Assembly: GCA_028015205.1 (NCBI GenBank)
Contig: CM051514.1
Coordinates: 30,520,150-30,584,149, forward strand
Reading direction: 5' to 3'
DNA: 64,000 bases
Origin: Mytilisepta virgata
Taxonomy: Eukaryota > Mollusca > Bivalvia > Mytilida > Mytilidae
In this document: positions 42,999 through 55,082 of the stretch, piece by piece
Numbering within the stretch: position 1 is the first letter of the stretch
How the letters are laid out: each line of letters opens with the position of its first letter
The notes under the pieces: generated by a model
What the model was told of the DNA's origin: nothing
Database searches by the model: none
The model's input: the letters and a program-made list of their open reading frames with translations, nothing else
Position numbers and translations under genes: made by a program

Positions 42999-44765
42999 CT
43001 GAGACTACTATAACACAGAGATTGGTCACTTCACGTACTGACCAGTCAAATAGTAATTAATTCTAAGTCGTCGATCACGTGACTCGGCACGTGACCCGAA
43101 GTGTTTGACAAGAAGGACACGATCCACCATTTTTGACAGTGGAAGAGAATTTAATAATTAGCAAATGTGGATGTATAAAGAATTTTATGTTTCGATAAGT
43201 GTAAATTAAAGATTTGAAATAATCATAAATGTTTGTTTATAAGCACTTTAAATAAAATAAGTGCAGTTATGGACTTGAATTTACTGTCCAAACCAGAAGG
43301 TAACCTCGAGTTATTACCAGTCCGTGGGATCGGGTCAATGAGCAACTCGCCCATAACTTACATTCAGATGAACAATCTGTTTTCCGGATATTTCATTTGC
43401 AAGCCGTAATAATAAACCTGTGTAATGATGTAAAATTTGTAATTATATGAAATATCATTTTTTCTGTATCAGTGTTACAATTCCTGAGAACTGAGAATCA
43501 CACGTGACAAGGTGCATACACACAATATGAGGTCTGATACTGAGTGATAGGTCAATTTGTATTGTTAATTTAAGAAATTCAGACTTATATTCTGTTCCGT
43601 TGATAATATATATGCAGTCTATACATGTGAGAATAATAATTGTATGCATTAATGAAAGTTTGTAGCCATGTCTACATAAAGAGTTATAGACATATATATA
43701 TTTTTTAAATACTAGACTCAAACATGATATTCTTAGTACATGCACCTTGGTCTGCAGCAGGGACGTAGTCATCCTCAGATTCAACGTCTGATGCAGTATA
43801 TTCACCAAGTAAAAGATCAAGATTGAGATCACTATCATCCCAAGATAAAAACTCAATGTTACTGGACATATAACTGTAATATTATATCAGGTTTTCGGTG
43901 TTTGCGGGAGGTTTTCGGTGATTCGAGTTACCCGACATTGTGAATTGATAAATGAAAACGCCGGCGATATTTTGGGAACATATATACAATTTGTAGGGCT
44001 TACGTTTGCTTTATGTACCCATTGAAGTTATAACCTCTTTCCTGATCTGTTAGGTAAGGAAATTACTCATTTACCTTTAATGATATTTTTTCTCTCTTCT
44101 GTGATCGCCGCTAATTACATTGTTTGCAAAAACTTGATCCAAATTGATTGAATAATTAAACCTTTTAATTATCATGTATACTAAGAAAGGCATCCTGATT
44201 AAACTGGCACTCAGCAGTGAAAAATACCTTTACAAGCATAGAATAAAACTTTAAAGTTTACTGCAATAAACGGAGCTTCGTGTATCTTGGGCACCCAGCT
44301 GTGAAACAAAATGCATCTCCCATGCTTTTGAGACTACCTGTCTTTACAGGTAAAATATTTGTATATTAGATACAATTAACGGACTTGTAGCAAAACAATG
44401 TAACTGTAAGATTGATAAGATTAATCATATTCACATTTTCAAGAGTGGCCGCTAATAACAACATGAAACTATTAACAAATTATTAATGATTAAAAACAAA
44501 ATTTTAATATGAATAGAGATAACTACATTTGAAAGATAAAAACCATTTTCCTTTTTTTGATTAATTCAATTTTGCTTATTTGTTTTTAAAAGAAAAATAA
44601 TAATATCCGATACTGCTATAGCAGTCTCAGTGATTAGGTGGTAATTTATGTCGTCTGCTACGGGCGAATACGAAACTACGTTAAAATAACGTAGCTAACT
44701 TTACCGGAGACACAGATAATCCGATAAATCGATAGTGACCAATCTCTATGTTATAGTAGTCTCAG
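42999..44765. mobile_element. 1.77-kb TIR element with 7-bp target duplication
   Basis: The ends CTGAGACTACTATAACACAG and its complement at 44,746-44,765 are inverted repeats extending at least 32 bp (one mismatch). TTATACC flanks both sides, and the satellite elsewhere reads TTATACCACACTATG, the empty site. No full transposase, so probably non-autonomous. Confidence 0.85.
43705..43869 (-). CDS. Short acidic ORF inside the 1.77-kb TIR element
   Basis: 54 codons from ATG 43,869: MSSNIEFLSWDDSDLNLDLL, then ASDVESEDDYVP, ending before a TAA at 43,705. It is highly acidic with aromatic anchors, like an N-terminal activation-type segment. A GTGCAT donor-like site lies near its end, so it could be the first exon of a transposase whose remainder was deleted. 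Function not known. Confidence 0.35.
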   Translation of the reverse strand: MSSNIEFLSWDDSDLNLDLLLGEYTASDVESEDDYVPAADQGACTKNIMFESSI

Positions 44766-46729
44766 TTATACCACACTATGTACCGGTATTTATAAAGGAA
44801 ATTAATATACTTCTCAATATGTTTTGGTCAAGCATCATCCAAAAATATACCATAATCCCATCAGAGTCAAATGAGGCCAGAATAAATGCAAGTTTCCTCT
44901 TGTGTTTCAAAATATCAAGATGTTTGGATATGAAATGTTTCAGCAATTCATTATTAAACCCAGCTATGTATTAATAAAGGGAATTTATATACTTTTAAAC
45001 ATATTTTGGTCAATTATCATTCAAAATTATACCAAATTCCACCAGTGTTACAATTCTTAGGCCGTAAAAAATGCAAGTCTCCCCCTGGGTTTCAAAATAT
45101 CAACATGTTTGGACATGAAATGTTTCAGAAATTCATTATTATGCACAACTAGGTATTAAAAAAGGGAATTCATATATTTCTCAACATATTTTGGTCATTT
45201 ATCATCCAAATATATACCAAATTCCACCTGAGTCAAAATTCTTAGGCCATAAAAAATGCAAGTCTCCCTTTGATTTTCAAAATATCAACATGTTTGGACA
45301 TGAAATGTTTCAGAAATTCATCATTATACCTGACTATGTATTAATGAAGGTAATTCATATACTTCTCAACACATTTTGGTCATTTATCATCCAAATATAT
45401 ACCCAAGAAGAGACTTGCAATTTTTACGGCCTAAGATTTTTAACTTGGGTGGGATTTGGAATATTTTTGAACAATAAATGACCAAAATATGTTGAGAAGT
45501 ATACTAATTCCCTTTATTAATACATATGTGAGGTATAATAATTAATTTCTGAAGCATTTCACGTCCATACACCTAGAAACTTAGTGACTCAAGACTAGAC
45601 TTGCAATTTTTACGGCCTAAGATTTGGAACTCTGATGGGATTTGTAATATTTTTGAACAACAAATGACCAAAATATGTTGAAGTATATTATTTCCCTTTA
45701 TTAATATAAAGTAACCTATACTAATTTATTTCTGAAGCATTTCATGTCCATACACCTAGAAATTTAGTGACTCAAGAGGAGACTTGCAATTTTTACGGCC
45801 TAAGATTTGGAACTCTGATGGGATTTGGAATATTTTTGGACAATAAATGACCAAAATATGTTGAGAAGTATATTATTTCCCTTTATTAATATATAGTTAG
45901 GTATAATAATTAATTTCTGATGTTTTTTATGTCCATACATCTAAGTATTTTGAGACCCAAGGAAAGACTTGCAATTTTTATGGCCTAAGATTTTTAACTC
46001 GGATGGGATTTGGAATATTTTTGAACAATAAATGACCAAAATATGTTGAGAAGTATATTATTTCCCTTTATTAATATATAGTGAGGTATAATAATTAATT
46101 TCTGAAGCATTTCATGTCCATATACCTAGAAATTTAGTGACTCAAGAGGAGACTTGCAATTTTTACGGCCTAAGATTTGGAACTCTGATGGGATTTGGAA
46201 TATTTTTGGACAATAAATGACCAAAATATGTTGAGAAGTATATTATTTCCCGTTATTAATATATAGTGAGGTATAATAATTAATTTCTGATGTTTTTTAT
46301 GGCCATACATGGAAGTATTTTGAGACCCAAGGAAAGACTTGCAATTTTTACAGCCTAAGATTTGGAACTCTGATGGGATTTGGAATATTTTTGGACAATA
46401 AATGACCAAAATATGTTAAGAAGTATATTATTTCCCTTTATTTAAACATAGTGCGGTATAATAATTAATTTCTGAAGCTTTTTAAGTCCATACATTTAGG
46501 TATTTTGAGACCCAAGGAGAGACTTGCAATTTTTACGGCCTAAGATTTGTAACTCGGATGGGATCTGGGGTATTTTTGAACAATAAATGACCAAAATATG
46601 TTGAGAAGTATACTACTTCCCTTTATTAATACATAGTGAGGTATTATAATTAATTTTTGAAGCATTTCATGTCCATACACCTAGAAATTTAGTGACTCAA
46701 GAGGAGACTTGCAATTTTGTCGGGATAAG

Positions 46730-47340
46730 ATATGTATTTCTGTCAAGTATTAAATTTGTTCTAATATTTAGAAATTTCTATGGTTACTCATATAATTTGT
46801 TGAAAACCTTGCTTATATTATGTACTTATACCATACAAGATATTGTGTTCATTGAATTATTGAAATGTGGGGGAAAAAAATTAATATATGGTAAGAATAC
46901 AGGAATTTCAATAGTGTTAATGTTTCATAGACAGTAAGTAGTATACTTTTTGCCATAAAGAAAACATTTTATAAGCAAATTTGATAAAATTTGGTAAAAA
47001 ATTTGCAATTGTATTGTATTTAGGATATACAATATGTCCTACAGTTTAGATAAAAGAATTGAAAATAATTATCCTTCTTGTTTTGACAAAACTGAGTAAT
47101 TTAAGGCATTTCATGCATGAAGTCTGTCAAGTATTAAAACTGTTCTTAAATTTTGAAAGTTCTATGGTTTTTGACATAAATTGAAAAAAAAACCTTGCTT
47201 ATATTATGTACTTATACCATACAAGTTGCCAAGTTAATTGAATCATTGCAAATGTAAGAAAAAAACTTTTAATATACGACAAAAATACAGTAATTCCAAT
47301 AGTGTTAATGTTTCATAGACAGTAAGGTACAATGTGTGCT
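46730..47340 (+). repeat. ~390-bp diverged direct duplication
   Basis: CTGTCAAGTATTAAA...CCTTGCTTATATTATGTAC...AGTGTTAATGTTTCATAGAC occurs at 46,740-46,935 and again at 47,127-47,325. Confidence 0.75.
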
Positions 47341-49000
47341 TTAAAGCAATTTTTTTGTGTAAATTTATAAAAATATGGTAATAAAAAATGTTGGTGTCCT
47401 ATGTGTTATGAGAATGAGAAAAATTAAAATGTCCAATGAAATAGAGTAACCAAAAAAGTGTTTGTCCCCATGGCCTTTTGAACCGGTGTCAATTCCCTGA
47501 TAAATTTTGCCCGGTCCCTAACTACAGTTTGATGGAGATATATTTAAAAGTGAAGAAATCTGTATTAGAGTCAAAAGCTACATTTTACATGGCTCTTGAA
47601 GTTCATGAAAATGTATGCAATGCCCAAAATGCAAAAGAAGCCAAAAACAGCATGCTAGGTGGCTAACACGATGACATTAAGCAAATTGTGATGGCAGAAA
47701 TGTTTTACATACAATTTCTTAATTGTGAAGAGTACACATGTGCTACATTCAACTGGATACTTGCATGTCACATAGTGTACATGATCCTTTCTTGGGTACA
47801 GGCAGAGATGGGGAAAGGAAAAAATGTTTTTTTTAAGTTTATCCTATTATTGTTATCACTTGATATATTTTTATTTCTGTGTCTGATAATTTAATTACCA
47901 TTAATCAATTTATGTGTGAAATAATAGCTGTACTTGCCTTATTTTGGCCAAGTAAACAACTACAGTACAATCAATTAACATATTAAATTCTATTTTGACC
48001 ACTAAGACATAGCTATCAACAGTATTTTATTCATGTTTATAAAAGCCCTGATAATCTACAATTCTTTTAAATTACATCTATACAGTCAGTACACATAAAC
48101 AGGATAGTATTATATGATCCCTGACATAAATGAGGTCCCGCTTAGAAATTTTCCTATACATTACATATAAAACCACAATTTTTCAAAATTTTGTCCTCAA
48201 GTTATTAAACATTCGGGAATTAATCTTGAGTTATTTGCTCAAATGTTGGTTAAAAGTATATTTTCCTATCAATTGTTAATATAACGGAAACGGTATGTGA
48301 AAGTGAATCTTCCAATTTTTACACAGGAAGTGCTTTAAATATTTGCACATGCGTGCTTGCATTTTTTACGGAACTTGCGATTTTTACGATACACCGGTTG
48401 ATATTGCGCATGTGCGGATTTGTTATTTCCTGTTGATTAGCCCGCGAAAATTTAAAAGACAAATTTTGCACTTCACGACGAAATTGACAACTTCGGAATC
48501 GATTAATAGTAATACACATATATTGTAATTATTAGTTTGAATACTAGTCATTTTTAATTTCCAAAAGATTGACTTTTGTCCTAATTTAAGGGGCTTTCAG
48601 ATATGGGCACAGGAATTCAGGCTTGAAACTATAAGGATTTAAATTTCCTTAAAAATTCTTTTACGATTGATGACTATTGAAGGCTATATAATCCATTGTA
48701 AGAATATTGGGGTAAAGTCCTGAAATTAAGTAGTGTTTTCCAAAATAACCCCCCCTCCCTTCCAATTATATATATCTGCAACATTGATTCATCTGCATGT
48801 TCATTTCATATCTGCATTGTATCTGTCTATGAATGTACAAATAAAATGTTCTAAAATATGAAATACAAAGACCTAGCTTACACTTTGATTAAAATGAAAC
48901 ACTCCACAGGATTTCCTATGTTAAAAAATGAAATGTTGATCAGATCTTTTGAAATTATAATAAGTCCAAAAGTCCACCTAATTTATAATGTTTGAAAATT
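47341..49000. other. Spacer sequence; possible dead exon at 47,520-47,666
   Basis: After TAACTACAG the DNA at 47,522-47,666 reads MEIYLKVKKSVLESKATFYM and on to a stop; a helical, charged stretch that may be a decayed exon. No other evidence. The rest shows nothing recognised. Confidence 0.25.
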
Positions 49001-49580
49001 TTTTAAGTCAAAAGTCCGCCTGATGTCAGGTCAAGATTGGTTTTCCTGCTAGCAGAAATGTCCAAGATTGGTATTCCTGCTAGAAGAAATTTCTAAGTCC
49101 AACATTCCTCTTACCCCAAAAAATGTAAGTTGAGATTCCTACCAGGATTATAAAATTCCGTGTTACACCATCAAATTCCTACTTAAGTAGCAGGAATATT
49201 GAATATTCCTGGTAGAAAAATCTTCAGATTCCTTAAGTACGCCTAAGATGTAGCAGGAAAATCAATACTGCTACAGGATTACTGTTAATTCCAGCTACAT
49301 TCCTGGAGGAATCCTGCTATAATTTTCGTACCGGAGCTTACTCATGTTTGTCACACAATGGAGAAATATTCTAAGTCCAAATTTTATTCCTCATTATTCA
49401 TCCTTATTCATGTAATGTATGAAAAAAAATTCTAAGTCCAAACATTCAAGTTAATTCATGATTATTCGTGTTAAAAAATAGATTTTTTTTTACCAAAAAA
49501 AAAAAAAACTTAGAATGGCAGAAACTTGATTTAAGTAAGTGTCTAGCATTTTAAGAACTCTTATTTGGTGTCTCCATACA
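49000..49580. repeat. Low-complexity CAGGAAT/TCCTGCTA-rich stretch
   Basis: Repeated short words such as TTCCTGCTAG, CAGGAATATT and TTCTAAGTCC in both orientations; A-run at 49,495-49,508. Related to 39,955-40,050. Confidence 0.4.
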
Positions 49581-49745
49581 GTTATTAAGAATTCATGTAT
49601 ATTCCAGTTAATTCATGTTTCTTATTCATGAATAATTTTGACACTGGAATAGTAACCATGAATGGAACTAGAATATTCATGAATATTCATGAATATTCTT
49701 CCTTATTCATGAATATATGAATATCAGGAAAAATCTATTTCAGGA
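49580..49745. repeat. Second GAAnnTTC-rich tract
   Basis: TTCATGAATATTCATGAATA and ATTCATGAATAATTTTGAC-type sequence, the counterpart of 38,855-39,340 near the other side of the spacer. Confidence 0.5.
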
Positions 49746-49859
49746 ATACTACAGCATATATAGACATGAAACTATCAGTTGATACCACCTACTTGACAGG
49801 AAAGTTTATGGAAAGCCTGTCACAACATCCACATTGAGTTCCTGTTCCACGAATGCCAT

Positions 49860-50540
49860 GGCCGCAAAAACTTTTTAAAGTCAATATGGCCACCACGAAA
49901 AAAAAAAATGCTTATTTTCCCGCGCTCGCGCGGGTTCAATGTCTAGTGTTTTTGATGTGTGAATGATCATTTGATAGACCACTACAAAATATATGTTTTA
50001 TGTGCTGATCGGAATTCAATATGGCAGCCACAGCCATACTTGGTTTAACATTGAACCCTATGGGAAATTTGTACAAAGGTGTTCTTCTCGGAAAATACTA
50101 AGACAATTGAAATGTGTTTGTTGCATGAAGATCCTTGGATAGATGTCTGCTACAAAAGTTGTGTTTTCGTGCTGAATCGGAATCCCAGCTAGCTGCCACA
50201 GCTGGACTTTGTTTATCATTTTTAACATTGGACACTGGAAGAATTCTTTACATATCTTGTCTAGAAGTGCTGGACACTGTAGAACAATTCCTTAAAAATC
50301 TTATCTAGAAACTGTCAGTTGAGGTCACCTAAAATCCAGGTGAATGATTCAGGCTCACTTTACTTTGTAAACTTTCAAAAATCTTCTCCTCTGAAACTAC
50401 AGGATCAGTTTCTGTCAAAATTAGGCCAATAGATCCTTAGGGTATCTAGTATAAGTTTGTGTTTTATTTTCTTTTCTGTTTTGAGAAACATGGCTGTCAT
50501 GGCTAAAAATAGAATATAAGTGAAAAATGCACTGTTTTGG
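49860..50540. repeat. Fragments of the 34.8-kb and 13-15-kb repeat families
   Basis: ATGGCAGCCACAGCCATACT then TTGAACCCTATGGGAAATTT (50,020-50,070) matches the CCAAGATGGCCGCC family. CATGGCTAAAAATAGAATAT (50,498-50,517) is the reverse of the 13-15-kb block. Confidence 0.5.
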
Positions 50541-50932
50541 CTCATATCTCAAAACAGGGCTCGACAATAAGGCTTGTCCGATTGTCCAGTACCAGCTTAA
50601 AATTCCGTCGGACAATCAACTTTGACTTGGTACTTGTCCGATGGGACAAGTAAAAAAATTCTGAAAGAAGGACTTAGAAATAAAAATATTCATTGGAAAC
50701 CTTCCAATTTTTAATTTGAAATTCACGTTATGGTAGCGAGAATTATCGGTAAACCTGACATGCATATGGATGACAAAATTATTTCATTTTCGATTTCACT
50801 TTCGAGGGAGAAATATATACCGGGGAATGAATTTCACTGTTCTTCTATTTAATCTGAATCGCGTAAACGTTTTATCAGGCGGAATAAATATGAATGTAAT
50901 TGCGTGTTACAATTAACAGTGAGCGGAGTTAA
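50541..50932. other. Spacer edge with GTCCGA-type repeated words
   Basis: GCTTGTCCGATTGTCC, GTCGGACAATC and CTTGTCCGATGGGACAAG between 50,573 and 50,652 form small palindromes. No gene. Confidence 0.4.
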
Positions 50933-51153
50933 TGTAGTAATATCAAGTAAAATTTTCAAGGCAACCTATTCATATTCTTGTTTAAAAATCAATAAAATGT
51001 GACCTTCGCCTATAAGTAAAGCAAACCTGAACCTCATTGGACAACACAATTCAACCATAACATGACATGTATATTATAAATATATGTAGGGTATTTTCCA
51101 AAGAATGTGTGATAAACAAAGAAGGATAACTCTAATTTATTATCAAAACTTAC

Positions 51154-51208
51154 TGAAGTTTTTATGGTAAACATGCTAAAGTCTGTTTCTGTTTTTGTAT
51201 CAACAGTG
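51154..51208 (-). CDS. Small exon near the inner arm edge (right)
   Basis: Mirror of 33,120-33,174, same 55 bp and same acceptor and donor. Confidence 0.33.
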
Positions 51209-51498
51209 CTGAAAGAAAAAAATATTGAAATAGCAATTAAATTGCCTTTTTTAATTGACAACTGAACAGAATGTTTAAATTTTGAAAAAATATGGAAAAA
51301 TTAAACAAATTATCCTGATAAGTATCCCAAACTGTTCATCTTAATAAAAAATTTAATTTCTGCAATAAAGAATTAATTTTATATATATGATGGATGAAAC
51401 GGTTGATTGCCACACACCAGTAATTTTAATTACCGTATAGAAAAAAAGAACACATTTTGTAAATTAACCCCTCCAAAGCTATGCATGACATTACTTAC

Positions 51499-51615
51499 TT
51501 TTACAACTTTAAGGTTTCCATCTTTAATGTCATCAAGTAATTCTTCATACAAAAGCTCAAACTTGTCTGGATTATCTCCTTCTTTTTCACCCATGGATTC
51601 ATCCCAATAAATGAC
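51499..51615 (-). CDS. Small phase-0 exon, right arm (unknown protein)
   Basis: Mirror of 32,713-32,829, no change in its 39 codons. Identity and conserved splice signals in both arms argue for a used exon or very recent duplication. Confidence 0.45.
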
Positions 51616-52410
51616 CTGTAATAAATACTATCATTTTAAAGTATTGCAAAAATGATGTTCACAAATAGTTTTGGCAAAAAGTAAAATATTTTATCCGAGT
51701 GTTATCATGGTTTAATTATTTTTTGTTTTCGATGCAGATATGAATCTTATAAAAATCGGCATGGTTTAAAACTTGTAAGAGGAAAATATGGAATGAAATT
51801 TTTAGATAAAATATATTTCTACTGATTTATGTATTGCATTTCCAGTACTTCATTCTAACGCTATGATTTGTCAATGACAATTGTTATTTTTAAAATGACT
51901 ACTACAAAAACACCAACAATCAACATACAATACATACAATTAAAGAATAGATATCTATTTTAATGAACACAGATAAACTTATCTGACATTGACAATACAT
52001 GTATATTACAATACCAACACCTTAATTAACAATGAAAAGACAAGTTCAGAAGGAGGAAAAGAACAGAAAAAGAATGGTGAAATATCATGACAAGATAGAA
52101 CTGTAAACATTGATTTTCTACGTAAGACGTACACTATACAGGTTTACAAATGTATATCCCTCAGTTTAGCATATCTTAAGTCGACCAATAAAAAATAATA
52201 ATTTATGAATTACGTTTACAGTTTCTCACTCATCAAGAAGGACACAGAGATAAACATTAAATATATTGTTAAACAGACAATTTATTCACTCATCCGAAAA
52301 TTGTGACTATTGGTAATATGAAATACATGTGATTTTTTTTAGTGAAAGTTAATTTTTATTAATATTCTGCTTGAAACATTTGTTTTGGCCATTATCAAAT
52401 GTTCTTTCAT

Positions 52411-54551
52411 TCACCGTTTGGCAGAAAATAAAAAATCACATGGATACACAGTACCAGTAGAAGGTTCTATATTGTTTAATGTTTTAGAGGATAGAAGGAT
52501 ATTTATCATGCTGTTTGGGAAATTTTTTAACTCTAGCAAGGTTCTCATATTCTGACAATTTCCAATAATTTGTTCAGCCAAAAATTCAAATGTTTCTAGT
52601 TTTTTAAAGATGAGAAACCCTTTCCAGAATTGTGCTGGGAATAAAATTATAACAGGGTTTAGATTTACCCTATATGTCTTTGTACTTCTTTTGTAATTTA
52701 AAATACGGCCATTATAGGATTTTAGCTTCGAGTTTCCTTCATCCCATGTATGCGTAATCAATTTATTGACATAGAATGTTGCTGGTTTTATATGATCCAT
52801 ATCAGCCTTTTGTCTTTCAAGGATTGGTGTAGCATGATGAGTAGTGGCTGGCGGTGTAGCATGATGAGTAGTGGCTGGCGGTGTAGCATGATGAGTAGTG
52901 GCTGGCGGTGTAGCATGATGAGTAGTGGCTGGTGGTGTAGTGTTGATGGTGATTGGAGGTGTAGTGTTGATAGTGGCTGGCGGTGTAGTGTTGACAGTGG
53001 ATGGCGGTGTAGTGCTGATAGTGGCTGGTGTTTCAGAAGTAGGGTGATTGTCTTCCAAATCTATCAGACTTTTAAGATTATTAAGCAATTTTTCCAAAGG
53101 AAGTGAAATTTTAAAAAGATCCTTGTTGTCTGTAACTTGTTGAAAGATTTCTTTACGGTACTTTATTTGACATTTAAGGGCCGAAACTTTATCTTTTTTA
53201 TACTGGATTGATTGTAGATGTTGCTCAATTTGTTGGTGATTTGTCCACACTCCCCCTAATTTGTTTATTCCTTCTACTATGTTATTATGATGTTCTGATC
53301 TTTTCTCTTTTTTTTCCTGAAATAATTTAAGTTTATTTGATTTGTCCTTCTTTATTAATTCTGGCAGATCTTTCCTGGCTTTCTTGAATACAATTTTTTT
53401 TTCGTCGATGTTTTTTTGTTGAATCCAGTTGGATGTCTGATTGTTTCTGAACATGAGTTTGGAATTTAAAGTTGCTGTTGAAATGTTGGGAGAAATTGTT
53501 TTTTGTCGGTCCAGTTGTGCCATTAATCTTTCAAGAGGAATGTTGTTTGGTGGACAAGAATTTGCCTGTTCTGTTAAATTGTTGTTTGGATCATGGTATT
53601 TTCCATTTGGTAAATAATCAGCAAAAAATTTTGTACATTTCTGGTTTAAATTGCAGCACATTTTCTTTATACATTCAAGGACAATTTCCATATTTACATC
53701 ATCATTTGAAGAAAATAAATAGGTATTTTGGTTTTCATCAGTATCCTCAAATATATGGTACGTGTCATCTAAAAGCATGGCTGGATTTGTTGAAATTTTA
53801 TCAAGTTCTTCTACAAGGCGTATATATATTGGTCCCATTTGAAGTGCTGTTTTTGTTGAATATGCCAGTCCAAAATAAGGTGATGTAATTTTCATACCCA
53901 GTATTCCAAAAGCGTTGCAAATAGATGTTATGACTTTGTTGTTCAGTAAAGAGAGAATTCCGGTTTGTAGTAAATTTAAAGTTGATTTGGAAGTAATGAG
54001 ATATTTGATAATTAACTTTCTATGTGTAAAAGTTCCAATGGCATTATAAAATGAAGTGTTAAATCTATTTCCTTTTAATTTCAAAATCGGTATTTTCTTA
54101 ATTCCATGTTCAAAAAGATAATGTGATGATAGAAGTGGATCGCCAGATTTGTCGTCAAAAAATAATTTGGATACGCAACGAAGAAGATTGTTTGTGAATG
54201 ACTCGCCTTTACTTTTAAACAGATGTTGAAACGTAACATGATGTTTTTTCTCCATTTCTTTGGCAACTTTTTCACATTCCTCTGAAAACTGGATAAGTGG
54301 ATGGACTGAGCAGTGAAATTCATTCAGGTCTTTGGTGTTGTCTTCAGCAGTGTCGAAAAGTTCCTCTAAAGTTTTAATTTTTAGTTCATGTAAAAGTTTG
54401 TTTGTTTTAATTTCTGCTGCACCTCGATCGGTCATACAGTTTGTTAATTTAGCCAGAAATGTTTTTTCCATATTTGGATGTACCTCATTTACCATGTCTA
54501 ATGTCGCTTCTACATATTTGTCTGCAGAACCGCATGACACTTCTTTTAGTC
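52411..54551 (-). CDS. Transposase-like gene, coding exon 2 (right arm, open)
   Basis: Acceptor CATTTTAG ends at 54,552; two bases complete the Gly codon, then 712 codons to the stop. Spliced product with exon 1 is 1,045 aa. Landmarks: TDRGAAE with Asp374, HCSVHPLIQF, KGNRFN, DYLPNGKY, NNIPLERL with Glu673 and NNQTSNWI. Asp310/Asp374/Glu673 are my proposal for the DDE triad. The order resembles a widespread uncharacterised metazoan transposase-like family with SDRAxTE, GNRF, LPGGK, ER and NNKT-W motifs, recalled without a search. Compared with the left copy it lacks 14 residues after LFQE and has two extra PPATTHHAT repeats. Polyadenylation signal at 52,355-52,360. Confidence 0.72.
52820..53030 (-). 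repeat. In-frame TTPPxT / PPATTHHAT repeat tract
   Basis: Coding minisatellite near the C-terminus of the transposase. Four PPATTHHAT units here, two in the left arm (31,447-31,500), so length varies without breaking the frame. Confidence 0.8.
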
Positions 54552-55082
54552 CTAAAATGTTAGGAAGAGCTCTTGCCAGATTCATATAACTATACTGAAC
54601 AACACAAATAATGCACCACTTATGTTTATTTAACTTTTTATAGTAATGTTTGCAAAGGATGGGAGGTAACTCATGTTTTGAATAATGGATTGGTTTTGAA
54701 TGCTGATATAATCTAATGTTTAAGTGTAAAACTTCAAATCAATAGGAAAGAACTCATATTAACAGTTTTACACCCTTTCCATACTACTTAAATTAAATGT
54801 AAATAAATAGGTGCATTTATGTAATTATCTCTCCATCTCCATTTATACTAATGTATACTTCCAATAATAAGCAGTCAGAAACAGCACAGAAAACAAGTAA
54901 AGTGTCCTTATTAATTTTTTACCCATTTAAAAGGGATGCATAAACTATTTAAATACATGAACAATCTAATAAGGTTCGTTCTAAGGCATATATACAGTAT
55001 TCAAAATATGAGTTACCTCCCATATATTTCTAACATGCTTTTAAAAGTCCATATCTTTCTTACCTCCTTTCATCATGGATGG

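Larger units (their letters stand above)
42322..46725. repeat. ~186-bp satellite array that changes orientation near 45,400
   Basis: The plus-oriented unit contains CATATTTTGGTCATTTATC, ATACCAAATTCCA, CAAGTCTCCC and TTCAGAAATTC. Plus units lie at 42,322-42,990 and 44,766-45,400; reverse-oriented units run from ~45,405 to ~46,725 (GACCAAAATATGTTGAGAAG repeated about seven times). Two mobile elements interrupt the plus part. Confidence 0.85.
33396..50932. other. Spacer between the inverted arms
   Basis: 17.5 kb not shared between arms. Mostly repeats: rearranged tandem arrays, a satellite, minisatellite, MITEs and a BEN-like pseudogene. No intact gene was found, so the arms and not the spacer carry the element's coding capacity. 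Confidence 0.75.

Noticed and set aside
52750..53106. The 118-aa ORF with MMSSGWRCS repeats on the plus strand
   Set aside because: It is the antisense shadow of the coding TTPP repeat of the transposase.
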